Of a stretch of DNA of 32,144 nt, positions 1 to 8,088 are shown piece by piece. Position 1 is the stretch's first letter. Each line of letters begins with the position of its first letter. The position numbers and the translations under genes were made by a program. The stretch is from positions 1 through 32,144 of the forward strand of contig JAEOSL010000029.1 of assembly GCA_016840385.1 (NCBI GenBank), read 5' to 3'. The stretch is from Candidatus Thorarchaeota archaeon. Its GTDB lineage: Archaea > Asgardarchaeota > Thorarchaeia > Thorarchaeales > Thorarchaeaceae. Below the pieces are notes generated by a model. It was not told the DNA's origin. It ran no database searches and saw only the letters and a program-made list of their open reading frames with translations.

Positions 1-192
1 TATCTTCAGAGTTCAGGTGTGTTGTGGGGACATGGTGGTAGTGGGCCCGGAGTGGCTACTAGGATGCTCTTTTATCCAGAGGTTCATGAGGGTGTCATTG
101 TGATGATGAATCTTGAGAATCACGTCGCCGTTAACTCTATTCACAATCACATTCTGGATTGTATGCGAACGGCATTCAATTGGCTTACATGA
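1..192 (+). CDS. Serine hydrolase of the beta-lactamase family, C-terminal fragment
   Basis: This open frame enters from the left edge and stops at TGA 190-192, leaving 63 residues. The stretch WGHGGSGPGVATRM followed by YPEVHEGVIVMMNLEN matches the C-terminal part of class C beta-lactamase-like serine hydrolases (PF00144), where an HxGG box replaces the KTG box and is followed by a strand ending in a short N-rich turn. The catalytic SxxK and YxN motifs would lie upstream, outside the window. The gene ends 88 bp before repeat R1, so it probably occupies a further cassette of the same array. The family call is fair; the substrate cannot be inferred. Confidence 0.65.
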   Translation, partial: YLQSSGVLWGHGGSGPGVATRMLFYPEVHEGVIVMMNLENHVAVNSIHNHILDCMRTAFNWLT

Positions 193-242
193 ATGGCTGA
201 TTGTCAGCTAAGACTGGATTCAATACAAAGCTGAAGAGCTAG

Positions 243-263
243 GAGAGAGGAATGACCTCTCTC
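243..263 (-). terminator. Hairpin downstream of R1
   Basis: GAGAGAGG pairs with CCTCTCTC over 8 bp around a 5-nt loop (aatga on the plus strand). It lies at the standard 15-17 nt past the repeat stop codon, and probably ends leftward transcription of the 340-residue membrane-protein gene. Confidence 0.6.
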
Positions 264-279
264 AATAAATCTACTAAAT

Positions 280-345
280 CTACATCTGTTTCTCTTGCCT
301 GTAGGGCAGATACTCAGGTCCGAAGATCTCACGAGCCATGACGAT
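280..345 (-). repeat. R1: acyl-CoA dehydrogenase 3'-end repeat
   Basis: The reverse complement reads IVM followed by AREIFGPEYLPYRQEKQ, M and TAG with no defect, so it is a full-length copy. It begins 14 bp after the stop codon of the leftward membrane-protein gene and is followed by a hairpin at 243-263, 16 nt past its own stop. Confidence 0.93.
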
Positions 346-359
346 ATTCCCAATCGTTT

Positions 360-1382
360 TTAGGTCATCATTTGTACCAAATTCTCATCATCAGTTACGT
401 TATCAGTTCCTAGGCCCAATCCAGTTCTTCTCCATTGTTTGCCATAGCTGACTGCAGACATGATGAAACCAATAATCAATAGGGCGGGAAGTGGCGTTAT
501 GACCCAAATCCCAGCATGCGATGATGTGTAGTTCAACCATATACAAGTAAGTGAAATAATGAGAAGATGAGTCAGACCAGCTGCAAGCATTTGTGCAATT
601 CTTTTTCGATCAAATGACCCTCTGCTTACAAACCACGAGAAAATGATGGCGGGAAATATCTGTAATATGACTGCCAGAATAGAATAGACTGATGATATTG
701 AGAAATCGAACCATGTACCCTGACCCCAACGGTTACCACTCACTCTCCAAGACAAAGACCAAGTTGTGGCATTAAAAGAGAATCCTTCGAAGAAGTTGCG
801 GTTGATATCCGAGCCCAGCCAACTGAAGGTTTCTATCGTCATTGGAAATAGGAGAATAAAAATAGAAAGCACCGCTGCTGTGACTTTCTTTCCAAGAGTG
901 CTGTCTTCGGTCTTGGGATAAATGAGACCTCGCCATATGAGAGGGAGGAGAACCATGATTGTGAATACTAGACCTGAGAATGGAATAAGATCAATGAAAT
1001 TTGGAACATAGGCTAAAGCAATCCCAAAAACCCATGGAAAGACCACCCATGCTGGAAGGAAGAGCAACAATGTAATAGTCAACGCGAGCATCACCAATCC
1101 AGCTGAGCCCAACAACATGGGAAAACTCACATCTCGTTCCATGTAGAGCCAGAGAAAACAGGGAGTACAGATGAGCAGTGATGGCAGTAGCAAGTCGAAG
1201 TCTGGGATGAATTGAATGGATGTACCAGGTTCTGACAGAACAAATGATATACCAAGTAGAACCGAACTAAGTTGAAATCGCCCATTTGCCTCATAAATCC
1301 AAAATGGTAATATCAGTGTAACAATAAGTATCAAAAGTAGAATGACAAACCTCTTGATACCCAGTACTTTCACCATTTCCAT
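360..1382 (-). CDS. Polytopic membrane protein, function unknown
   Basis: The protein has 340 residues and about eight to nine hydrophobic segments, roughly at 8-28, 36-50, 63-80, 88-127 (probably two helices), 132-152, 167-188, 230-252, 264-283 and 291-313. The last 25 residues are polar and acidic. There is no signal peptide beyond the first helix and no catalytic motif I recognise. It starts with ATG GAA ATG GTG, so either of two Met codons could initiate. It is the only gene of its cassette, lying between R1 and R2, and its mRNA would run through R1 and its hairpin. I do not recognise the family. Confidence 0.8.
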   Translation of the reverse strand: MEMVKVLGIKRFVILLLILIVTLILPFWIYEANGRFQLSSVLLGISFVLSEPGTSIQFIPDFDLLLPSLLICTPCFLWLYMERDVSFPMLLGSAGLVMLALTITLLLFLPAWVVFPWVFGIALAYVPNFIDLIPFSGLVFTIMVLLPLIWRGLIYPKTEDSTLGKKVTAAVLSIFILLFPMTIETFSWLGSDINRNFFEGFSFNATTWSLSWRVSGNRWGQGTWFDFSISSVYSILAVILQIFPAIIFSWFVSRGSFDRKRIAQMLAAGLTHLLIISLTCIWLNYTSSHAGIWVITPLPALLIIGFIMSAVSYGKQWRRTGLGLGTDNVTDDENLVQMMT

Positions 1383-1482
1383 AAATGATTATAGAACTAA
1401 TTTTGTTATCTGGTTTTCGAAGGTTCATATGTTTCACAATTGATAGAAAGAGTAAGAGAGAGAAAGACCATCTAATTTGAAA

Positions 1483-1541
1483 CAACGTCTGCTTCTCTAG
1501 GGCATGTAATCAGGTCCGAAGATCTCACAGCCTATGACGAC
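1483..1541 (-). repeat. R2: decayed acyl-CoA dehydrogenase 3'-end repeat
   Basis: The right two thirds match the consensus (caggtccgaagatctcac). An internal deletion of about 7 bp breaks the frame after the residues FGPDYMP, and several codons are changed. The neighbouring hairpin has also decayed (gagagagaaagaccatct, about 1455-1472). The flank gatagaaagagt at 1442-1453 is shared with the flank of R5, which shows common ancestry beyond the 66 bp. Confidence 0.85.
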
Positions 1542-1639
1542 CACTTTAGAAGACAATTCAAATAAAATGTGATTTACTAAAATCTAGTAGACTGACTATA
1601 TTAAATTCCTAATTTGTTATACACTACTAGGGATATACT

Positions 1640-2119
1640 ATGTCCGAAGAAATGAAGGAATCTCAGAGTTTCGAAGAAGAGGTATTCAAAACTCTTGGTC
1701 ATCAGATTAGGAGAGATATAATTAGAATTATCGGGGACAATAAGGGTCTTAGGTTCACCGAGATCATGAGTGCAACCGATACTAAAGAAAGCGCATCCCT
1801 CTCCTATCATCTCAGTGCACTCGGACCTCTATTGCAGCATGATAATGGACTCTATAGTTTGTCGGATATCGGAAAGGACACCTACTCGTTGTTGACCAAG
1901 CTCGTCACATATTCAACTTCAGCAGCAGTTGTCGGAGTCATTAAACAACAACTTGGAGCAACCATAATAGCTAATGCTCTGATGTGGGCATCAGCTATTG
2001 CTTACATGATTATTATGGAGGGTCCACTTCATTCTCTAACATTAGGCGTTTTTGCCTCTTTGTTCTCAGTAAGTAACATCATCCTTTATTCAATTCTTCA
2101 ACACACAAAACCAAGATGA
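1640..2119 (+). CDS. Winged-helix protein with C-terminal membrane helices
   Basis: The protein has 159 residues. Residues 12-85 look like an ArsR-type winged helix: FKTLGHQIRRDIIRII is helix 1, then LRFTEIMSAT, then the recognition-helix region SASLSYHLSALGPLL, then the wing NGLYSLSDIGKDTY. Residues 105-153 form two hydrophobic helices, so the DNA-binding domain is probably tethered to the membrane. This arrangement is common in archaeal regulators, but the ligand and targets are unknown. The ATG lies about 23 nt after a TATA-like ttgttatac (1613-1621), which fits a short or absent leader; a weak SD-like aggga is also present. It is the only gene between R2 and R3. Confidence 0.78.
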   Translation: MSEEMKESQSFEEEVFKTLGHQIRRDIIRIIGDNKGLRFTEIMSATDTKESASLSYHLSALGPLLQHDNGLYSLSDIGKDTYSLLTKLVTYSTSAAVVGVIKQQLGATIIANALMWASAIAYMIIMEGPLHSLTLGVFASLFSVSNIILYSILQHTKPR

Positions 2120-2151
2120 TTCTTGAATCGGCTCTCTTGATTGAATCTTGG
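2111..2151 (-). terminator. Non-canonical hairpin downstream of R3
   Basis: CCAAGAT (2111-2117) pairs with ATCTTGG (2145-2151) over 7 bp around a 27-nt loop. The sequence differs from the usual GAGAGAGG stem, but the position just past the repeat stop codon is comparable. It overlaps the end of the winged-helix gene and may end that plus-strand transcript instead. Confidence 0.3.
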
Positions 2152-2153
2152 AA

Positions 2154-2219
2154 CTACATCTGTTTCTCTTGCCGATAGGGCAGATACTCAGGTCCAAAGA
2201 TCTCACGACCCATGACGAT
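2154..2219 (-). repeat. R3: acyl-CoA dehydrogenase 3'-end repeat
   Basis: This is a full-length copy with an intact frame. It has one amino-acid change (Ala to Gly before REIFG) and silent changes at Phe, Tyr and Arg codons. It lies between two plus-strand genes. Confidence 0.92.
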
Positions 2220-2283
2220 CTTTGTGCGTTGTGTGGAAACACTAATGAACATGTGCACTATTGCGTTGTAAGGGGATATTCGG

Positions 2284-2919
2284 ATGTCAGAAGGGTTCAC
2301 CGAAACGCAAAACACGATTGGATTTGTCGGGAGCATCGTTGGCATTTTTGCTGGGATTGCGAGCATCGTGAACTTCGTAGATGCATCTGTCTTGACTGTG
2401 GGTGCTCATATCACAGAAGTAGCAATCTGGTTTCTGTGGTTAATTATTCAGGGTGTTGGGTTCCTGATTCTCTACCGTGAGAGAAACGAGAATGCGGCAT
2501 TAGTTGCGTTTGTTTTTGCAATCATATCCGCTTTGATTGAGGTCTCCATACTACTGATGATGATCAGTCAACCTGATATCACTGATTTCGGTGCGGCGTT
2601 AACTTCACTCATTCAACTCCTCATTGCAATACTAGTCGGAAGTTTCTCTGAAGCCGCATATCTCATATTGGGGGGAATCGCGATACTACATGTAACACGA
2701 CATGGTGCAAGAGAATCCCTTGGATACGCCACCAGTATTGTCTTCATACTCTCAGGCTGCTTCATTCTACTTGGACTGTTTGGAGCGCTATCCTTTTTCA
2801 TTCCGTTCTTCCTCATTGCAGCAAACATCTTGGCATGCTTAGTTTTTGTTACTCCCCTTTCGAGCAAAGACCTAACGAGTGAAATCGCAAAAGTTGAGTA
2901 TGGTCTTGAGTTGGAATGA
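2284..2919 (+). CDS. Polytopic membrane protein, function unknown
   Basis: The protein has 211 residues with about six hydrophobic helices, near 13-33, 40-62, 69-95, 104-122, 126-138 and 150-193 (probably two). It ends in a short acidic tail (VEYGLELE). Small residues (Gly, Ala) are frequent in the helices. There is a possible ribosome site, aagggga, about 7 nt before ATG 2284. It begins 64 bp after R3 and is the only gene of its cassette. I see no motif that gives a function. Confidence 0.75.
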   Translation: MSEGFTETQNTIGFVGSIVGIFAGIASIVNFVDASVLTVGAHITEVAIWFLWLIIQGVGFLILYRERNENAALVAFVFAIISALIEVSILLMMISQPDITDFGAALTSLIQLLIAILVGSFSEAAYLILGGIAILHVTRHGARESLGYATSIVFILSGCFILLGLFGALSFFIPFFLIAANILACLVFVTPLSSKDLTSEIAKVEYGLELE

Positions 2920-2940
2920 ACTAAGGTAAGAAAGAGAAAG

Positions 2941-2961
2941 GAGAGAGGAAGATCCTCTCTC
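2941..2961 (-). terminator. Hairpin downstream of R4
   Basis: Perfect GAGAGAGG / CCTCTCTC stem with loop aagat, 17 nt past the R4 stop codon, followed on the minus strand by a T-rich tract. It sits between convergent genes and could terminate both. Confidence 0.65.
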
Positions 2962-2978
2962 AATTATAATAATTGAAA

Positions 2979-3044
2979 CTACATCTGTTTCTCTTGTCTG
3001 TAAGGCAGATACTCAGGTCCGAATATTTCTCTCGCCATGACAAT
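2979..3044 (-). repeat. R4: acyl-CoA dehydrogenase 3'-end repeat
   Basis: The encoded peptide is identical to that of R1, but the first codon, Ala, Arg, Glu, Ile, Pro and a second Arg codon carry silent changes (for example CGT to AGA and ATC to ATA). This shows descent through a protein-coding gene. Confidence 0.93.
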
Positions 3045-3067
3045 CAACGAGAGTTCGTTTCTTCTCA

Positions 3068-4387
3068 TCAGCCTACAAACTCGGATGTAAGTCCAATGGG
3101 CATTATATAGATCGGCTTGAAGCCACTCGGAAGGTCAATGACTGTGGACACATCATTTTCATAGAATGCCCCCACTGTCACGGTTCCCAGATTATATGCA
3201 GCACATTTCAGATAGATGTTCTGAGCCATCATACCGACATTGATCATGGCCATTTGGTGAGCAAAATTGGGATCTGACTGAGTGTCAATCCAATCCGAAT
3301 CCACAGAGATCACAACATCCAACTGTGCAATCTCAATCCAGGGCTGATTCAACCCTGCAGTCATCAGGTCTTCCTGTAGGTCAAGAGGTGATATCAGAGT
3401 AAATGAGCCATTATGAATCCAGTAATGGTAGGACCCACGGAAAAGCCCATCCACATCACCTACCACTACACGTACATCCAGTAGAGAGCTGATGCATTCT
3501 AAATATGTGATTGAGCGGCTGTCATTCAGGATATCAGACAGGACAGTAAAGGGAAGTGTACCGTTTGTGTACTCCCTAGTGGACTTTCGTTTGGCAATTG
3601 ACTGTTCGAGGGTTGACTCGTCTTCATTACTGACATGGAAATGAGAATCATCCAGTGATTCCTGCAGAATTTCATTTCCAAGTCCTACAGGTAGTGCTAC
3701 AAGTGGAACATATGATGTGTTAAGTAGAACTTGGATTTGCTCTACTATGAAATGTGTTATTGGACGTGTCTTTAGTCCCAATGATGTGAGTTGCAGTAGA
3801 AAGTTCTGGACTGCATGTCCAGTTTCAAGATGAACATATTGCACCCCGCGATTTCCGTAACGATTCGTGGTTCGTGAGTACTCCGCGAGAATGAAGAACA
3901 CGGTGGAAACATTTGAAACTGCTAGTCGGTCATCACCCTCGAATGGTGAGATAATTCTATCACGACTGATAGTGCTATCGATTCTCTCAAGTTGATGGTC
4001 CTCTGGAGAATAGTGGTAATAACCTTCCCCTAGCTCAGAATCATCCACTTGGGCCACATATATCTCAAGTGGATAAGTCCCGCCAGCTGAAGGAATTGCT
4101 CGAAAAGCATGGTCATGTGTCATACCTTGAATTGCCCAGAGGAGTTGAGAAATCTCACCTAGCTTCATCTGATGATTCCTTAAGGCATTTGAAAAGCCGG
4201 GGTTTTTCATTGCAGTGCTCAGAAGCATACTACCATCGACATCAGGTTGGGGTAAAGGAATAACATTCTCTTCAGTTGGGAGTCCTTGGAAGAAAAGAAA
4301 CAGGGGAATGCCTGTTAGAATTACAACTAGGAGAAGAAGAGCTCCAAAATACTTGGAATGTCTTCGTGTTCGAAGCACGATTATCAC
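3068..4387 (-). CDS. SagB-type nitroreductase-like protein, membrane-anchored
   Basis: The protein has 439 residues with one N-terminal membrane helix (about 14-33), so the rest is probably outside the cytoplasm. Two nitroreductase-like halves follow. The first has LGEISQLLWAIQGMT, RAIPSAGGTYPLEIYVA and TGHAVQNFLLQLTSLGL, typical of the SagB/ThcOx dehydrogenase family, which binds FMN. The second starts at KRKSTREYTNGTLPF and ends with MINVGMMAQNIYLKCAAYNLGTV. SagB enzymes oxidise azolines in peptide natural products, but no cyclodehydratase or precursor gene is near, so the substrate is unknown. The GTG start at 4387 is uncertain. It is alone in its cassette (R4-R5). Confidence 0.75.
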   Translation of the reverse strand: MIIVLRTRRHSKYFGALLLLVVILTGIPLFLFFQGLPTEENVIPLPQPDVDGSMLLSTAMKNPGFSNALRNHQMKLGEISQLLWAIQGMTHDHAFRAIPSAGGTYPLEIYVAQVDDSELGEGYYHYSPEDHQLERIDSTISRDRIISPFEGDDRLAVSNVSTVFFILAEYSRTTNRYGNRGVQYVHLETGHAVQNFLLQLTSLGLKTRPITHFIVEQIQVLLNTSYVPLVALPVGLGNEILQESLDDSHFHVSNEDESTLEQSIAKRKSTREYTNGTLPFTVLSDILNDSRSITYLECISSLLDVRVVVGDVDGLFRGSYHYWIHNGSFTLISPLDLQEDLMTAGLNQPWIEIAQLDVVISVDSDWIDTQSDPNFAHQMAMINVGMMAQNIYLKCAAYNLGTVTVGAFYENDVSTVIDLPSGFKPIYIMPIGLTSEFVG

Positions 4388-4545
4388 GCATCTTAGATAT
4401 GAATGGTCCTACATCATACTTCTATCCTAGGCTTAAAGAGATGATGTCAGTTCTCAGAACTGTAGTCAAGACTCCCAAATTTGGAATTTTAATAAAAAAC
4501 TGATTTCTATGGCAAGCGCTATGCATTTGGATAGAAAGAGTGAAG

Positions 4546-4566
4546 GAGAGAGGAAGACCCTCTCTC
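4546..4566 (-). terminator. Hairpin downstream of R5
   Basis: Perfect 8-bp GAGAGAGG / CCTCTCTC stem with loop aagac, 16 nt past the R5 stop codon. The spacer contains gaattgaaa, also seen after R7, with attgaaa after R4. Confidence 0.65.
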
Positions 4567-4582
4567 GAATTGAAAACTGAAA

Positions 4583-4648
4583 CTACCTCTGTTTGTCCTG
4601 TCGGTAAGGTAAGTATTCGGGCCCAAAGATCTCACGCACCGAGTCGTA
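4583..4648 (-). repeat. R5: divergent acyl-CoA dehydrogenase 3'-end repeat
   Basis: The frame is intact from VREIFGPEYLPYRQDKQR to TAG, with nearly every wobble position different from R1. The first three codons read YDS instead of IVM, so either the junction lies deeper in the repeat or the copy comes from another paralogue. Confidence 0.88.
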
Positions 4649-4688
4649 ACTGTATTTGCTTCTCTCAAAGGTGGTATAAGAATTGCAG

Positions 4689-5261
4689 TCAATTCTTTCG
4701 CCTGGTGAGATAGTCCTTCGAAACAGATTTACTCCAACTGCGATGAACTGCTAACATGTGTTCAATATCCCTGTATCGTACCCGTACAAGAAGGCTAAGG
4801 CAAGGTCCGATTCCTATAACTGCAAATGATGCAAACAGAGGAAACAACGAGAACTGCCCAAGCATTGCATAAGCGCCCAAGGATACGAAGGTAGACCAGA
4901 GTATCTGAAATGGTAAGATTATACACCATCCCCACACCAATACCACAATCTTTGAATCACGAGAGAAGTGAAGGTACTTGTGACGATCACTATCACTCAC
5001 TGGGACCTTTTTGCTAATGTACTCAAGAAGATGATCTCTCTCCCAATTAGCACTAGGTTGGGCTCTGATAATCAATCCAATTATTACAATAAAAGCTGGG
5101 ACTGAAAAACCCGTTGTCCTGTACCATGTTTCGAAAGGCATGATCAAAAACTGAAGTACTAGCATCAATAGAGCAATTACAAAATGGGAAATTGAAACAA
5201 CTTTCTCTGTTGACCCTGATTTAAATCGTGGCAGACCTAATGAGTCTAGTTCAGTTTCCAT
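4689..5261 (-). CDS. Membrane protein with four helices, function unknown
   Basis: The protein has 190 residues. Hydrophobic segments lie near 24-42, 51-68, 105-130 and 135-160; the N-terminal 20 residues and the C-terminal 30 are polar and the tail is basic (SWSKSVSKDYLTRRKN). ATG 5261 has GAGGATGG a few bases upstream as ribosome site. It ends 40 bp before R5 and is the only gene between R5 and R6. No family recognised. Confidence 0.75.
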   Translation of the reverse strand: METELDSLGLPRFKSGSTEKVVSISHFVIALLMLVLQFLIMPFETWYRTTGFSVPAFIVIIGLIIRAQPSANWERDHLLEYISKKVPVSDSDRHKYLHFSRDSKIVVLVWGWCIILPFQILWSTFVSLGAYAMLGQFSLFPLFASFAVIGIGPCLSLLVRVRYRDIEHMLAVHRSWSKSVSKDYLTRRKN

Positions 5262-5351
5262 TTGTTTCCATCCTCTTTAATCGTTATACTCCATCACCAA
5301 GTTAGCGATATATATCCCAACGTTCAGGATGGAAAACAAAAAAAGAAGAAT

Positions 5352-5372
5352 GAGGGAGCATGAAGCTCCCTC
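5352..5372 (-). terminator. Hairpin downstream of R6, with compensatory changes
   Basis: The stem is GAGGGAGC / GCTCCCTC, loop atgaa, 15 nt past the R6 stop codon. Both arms differ from the usual stem at matching positions and still pair over 8 bp, which indicates selection for the RNA structure. Confidence 0.68.
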
Positions 5373-5387
5373 GAAATCCAAATTGGA

Positions 5388-5453
5388 TTACATCTGCTTC
5401 TCTTGCCTGTACGGCAGATACTCCGGTCCGAAGTTCTCACGAGCCATGACGAT
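5388..5453 (-). repeat. R6: acyl-CoA dehydrogenase 3'-end repeat
   Basis: Full-length with intact frame, stop TAA instead of TAG, and one Ile-to-Asn change in the REIFG motif. It precedes a plus-strand gene by 45 bp. Confidence 0.92.
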
Positions 5454-5498
5454 TCTAGTTCTAAAATTAGACTCTAATAGGAATTCAACAATTACATA

Positions 5499-6242
5499 AT
5501 GGGTGTTGGTATGGAACGGAGAATTCTATTCGGTTTTGCAATTATCCTGTTATTTTGTTCAAGTGTGATATTGATTGGAATTATGCAGCAAGGGATTGTG
5601 GATCCGGGCAATGAAAATCCTGAAGATGAAGGCACTGGAAACGAAGATCCTGATATCTATGAATTCGAGTGGGCAGTTGATGTTGGTGACACATTCAATT
5701 TTCAAATCATAGTGACTGGAATGACGATTTTCGATTTTGCAGAAAGTGGACCACCTCCATATATTGAATGCAATGAATCTATGATATGTGCTGAAGTTAC
5801 ATATCTACCAAGGAATACTACTTCCCTCGATAATGCAACTCTTCTCTCAGAGATTATTCTACCGATAAAATTCAATTGTACCTTTGAAAATTCTAGTGCA
5901 CTTCCTGAACCATTACATGGCAAATTGATTAGACTTCTCTCGTGGACTATTGTTCCCCTTGATAATTGGGAGTTACTCCATTCCAGTTATTACAAGAATA
6001 ACTTTCTGGAGTTGCGTGATTATGTAGGTCAGGAGATATGTTCATCAAAGATGGATGATTCATCACTAAACATCACCGTAAGAAAACAAAGAAACTGGCT
6101 CCATCCCGGAGCAGTGGAGATTTGGGGGAGTCCAATAAATATGACAACTGGGCTTCCATATCTGATGGTTTACAGTGATGCAAGCATTACCTGCGATGGA
6201 GAAGGCTATACGGTATCTTTGGTATTGCATCAAATCGAGTGA
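5499..6242 (+). CDS. Secreted or membrane-anchored protein, function unknown
   Basis: The protein has 247 residues. Residues 6-30 form a signal peptide or membrane anchor (RILFGFAIILLFCSSVILIG), followed by an acidic Pro/Gly/Asn/Glu linker (about 34-52) and a soluble domain rich in beta-strand-like segments and NxS/T sites (NES, NTT, NAT, NCT, NSS, NIT, NMT). An outward-facing, possibly glycosylated domain is likely. Either ATG 5499 or ATG 5511 may start it; the latter leaves a cleaner signal sequence (MERRILFGF). It is alone between R6 and R7. No recognised family. Confidence 0.72.
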   Translation: MGVGMERRILFGFAIILLFCSSVILIGIMQQGIVDPGNENPEDEGTGNEDPDIYEFEWAVDVGDTFNFQIIVTGMTIFDFAESGPPPYIECNESMICAEVTYLPRNTTSLDNATLLSEIILPIKFNCTFENSSALPEPLHGKLIRLLSWTIVPLDNWELLHSSYYKNNFLELRDYVGQEICSSKMDDSSLNITVRKQRNWLHPGAVEIWGSPINMTTGLPYLMVYSDASITCDGEGYTVSLVLHQIE

Positions 6243-6266
6243 AACCTCGAGGAAAAATAAAATGAG

Positions 6267-6287
6267 GAGAGCGGATTAACCTCTCTC
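6267..6287 (-). terminator. Hairpin downstream of R7
   Basis: GAGAGCGG pairs with CCTCTCTC with one internal C/T mismatch and loop attaa, 16 nt past the R7 stop codon. It lies 25 bp after the plus-strand secreted-protein gene, so it may serve that gene too. Confidence 0.5.
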
Positions 6288-6303
6288 GAATTGAAAAATG
6301 AAA

Positions 6304-6369
6304 CTATCTCTGTTTCTCTTGTCTGTAAGGCAGATACTCCGGTCCAAAGATTTCCCGTGCCATGACGAA
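6304..6369 (-). repeat. R7: acyl-CoA dehydrogenase 3'-end repeat
   Basis: Full-length with intact frame. Only the first codon (Phe for Ile) and the last (Arg for Met) change the peptide; silent changes lie at Ala, Arg, Glu, Phe, Pro and elsewhere. Confidence 0.92.
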
Positions 6370-6465
6370 TATTACTGACTAAAAGTAGCATCATCTTTGC
6401 TCACCACTAGGACTGGGAAAGTATTTCCTTTTCTCCCCAAGATAAGGCGAAGGGAGAAGGTTGAC

Positions 6466-7947
6466 GTGGAGAACGGTTTGAAGATCTTTGAGCTCTGGCG
6501 TAAGATGCAGTTGATCACGGTCATGGGCGATGTCATGTATATGATGAGTTATCGAGCTGATATCGACAATTTAATCCTGCGACTACGAGCGGCAACCGCT
6601 TTCTCAACTGAAGAAAAAGTTGCAATCCTGGCAAGGGAGGCTTTAAAGTACAAGCGATTAGGGTCTCCTATTGCTGCTATGCATGTGCTATTTGGAGCGT
6701 CTCAACTGTCAATACATCCTGCAATTATTGCAGAATTCTATCGTATAATTTTTGATTACTATCTACATATTGGAAAAGGTACTGTGGAACACGTCCTTGA
6801 AGCTCTCGTAGCAGATCTAAATACTATGAAAAGTCCTGAGCTCTTTCATTGTAACGCACAACTCCTTATCAAACTAGGAAAATACGATCTTGCCCAATCG
6901 ACACTGAAAGAGGCACTCAAGATTACACCATTGCACCAATCAATAACCTCTATGTTGGCTGAACTTCTCATCGGATTGAAAAAGCCGGAAAGCGCAGAAG
7001 AACTAATTGATGAATATCTTAAGAAGAAACCAAAAGATGACCAAATTCTACGTGTGAAGGTGACGCTTGCTTTCAATAATAATGATTACGACACTGCACT
7101 AGTACTACTCAAAAAGGCATCAATAATCAACAAGAAAAACCCTGAATACATGTTTCTCATGGCTGCTGTCTATCAGCAAAAGAATGAACCCAAAAAGGCA
7201 CTGAAGATTATTGACAAAGTGATGAAAGACGATAAATCTAGTGACAAGGCCTGGCGTGAAATCGGAGTGTTTTATTCAACCGCAAATGCATTAGACTTGG
7301 CAATTTACGCTTTTGAGAAAGCTATTAGACTCAACAACAATGAACCGGAGTATGTGAGAGACCTTGTAATGGTCTATCGAAACAAGGGTGAGTTAGATAA
7401 AGCAATTTCACTCGCTGAATCTAAAGTAGAGCGACATAAGAAATCCGATAGAGTTACTCGAATCCTCGGAGATCTCTATCTCCGGAAGAATGAATTTGAA
7501 AAAGCTGAGATGTACATCAGAAGAGCTCTTGAAATCAAACCAAGAGATCCCTTCCTTGTTGTTATGCTTGGCGATGCACTCTACCGGCAAGAAAACATTG
7601 AGCAGGCTAAGAAAGAATTCGAGAGGGCCATCGAGATTAACAAGAGTAATCCTGAAATCAATGTACGTGTTGGACAGGTCTATTTTAACCTGCTAAAGCT
7701 CGATGAAGCTGAAGCTCATTTCAATGCCGCACTCAATATGATTCCTAACTACGCACCTGCTGTGAAAGGTTTGAAAATGCTAGAAGCTCTTTCCAGTAAG
7801 AAGTTATCACATCAGAAACTCTATGAGCAGTTTGAGTCACAGATGAAGGTGATTGCATCAGGAGAGCTACCGCCTTCAAAGGATGGACACAAGATTCACT
7901 TCAATCTCTGGGATGCTATGGTCGATGATCCAGAACCTGAGGGATAG
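6466..7947 (+). CDS. Tetratricopeptide-repeat protein
   Basis: The protein has 493 residues from GTG 6466, chosen because agggagaagg (6451-6460) is a good ribosome site. The frame is open upstream to a TTG at 6397, which has no such site. From about residue 130 (GTG numbering) the protein is a run of about ten 34-residue TPR units with the usual W/L-G-Y-A-F-A-P spacing; for example ELDKAISLAESKVE, EFEKAEMYIRRALEIKPRDP, NIEQAKKEFERAIEINKSNP and KLDEAEAHFNAALNMIPNYAP. There is no membrane segment, so it is probably a cytosolic scaffold; the partners are unknown. The N-terminal 100 residues are helical and unassigned. It is the only gene between R7 and R8. Confidence 0.85.
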   Translation: MENGLKIFELWRKMQLITVMGDVMYMMSYRADIDNLILRLRAATAFSTEEKVAILAREALKYKRLGSPIAAMHVLFGASQLSIHPAIIAEFYRIIFDYYLHIGKGTVEHVLEALVADLNTMKSPELFHCNAQLLIKLGKYDLAQSTLKEALKITPLHQSITSMLAELLIGLKKPESAEELIDEYLKKKPKDDQILRVKVTLAFNNNDYDTALVLLKKASIINKKNPEYMFLMAAVYQQKNEPKKALKIIDKVMKDDKSSDKAWREIGVFYSTANALDLAIYAFEKAIRLNNNEPEYVRDLVMVYRNKGELDKAISLAESKVERHKKSDRVTRILGDLYLRKNEFEKAEMYIRRALEIKPRDPFLVVMLGDALYRQENIEQAKKEFERAIEINKSNPEINVRVGQVYFNLLKLDEAEAHFNAALNMIPNYAPAVKGLKMLEALSSKKLSHQKLYEQFESQMKVIASGELPPSKDGHKIHFNLWDAMVDDPEPEG

Positions 7948-8054
7948 TTTCAATCGCTAAACCATCAAAGCTCCCTCCTCATATATGACGAGACCGGAAT
8001 CCTAATGCGATGAACGGATAATTTTCTTAGAAATGGCTATTCAAAAAAGAAGAG

Positions 8055-8079
8055 TTGGGAGGGATGATAACCCTCTCAA
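8055..8079 (-). terminator. Hairpin downstream of R8
   Basis: TTGGGAGGG pairs with CCCTCTCAA over 9 bp including one G-U pair, around a 7-nt loop. On the minus strand a run of six T follows a few bases later (tcttttttga). It lies between convergent genes. Confidence 0.65.
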
Positions 8080-8088
8080 GACACTGAA

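Larger units (their letters stand above)
4388..4688. other. 301-bp gene-free stretch holding R5
   Basis: This stretch lies between two leftward genes. It contains the R5 repeat and its hairpin and, to their right, the presumed upstream region of the SagB-like gene. No further gene or RNA is visible. Confidence 0.6.

Noticed and set aside
280..345. The repeat as a conserved microprotein of about 20 residues
   Set aside because: The frame is kept, but no ribosome site precedes the Met at codon 3, R2 and R11 are broken, and the peptide is explained by descent from acyl-CoA dehydrogenase genes.
4069..4503. Plus-strand open frames over the SagB-like gene
   Set aside because: They are antisense shadows of a gene with clear family motifs on the minus strand.
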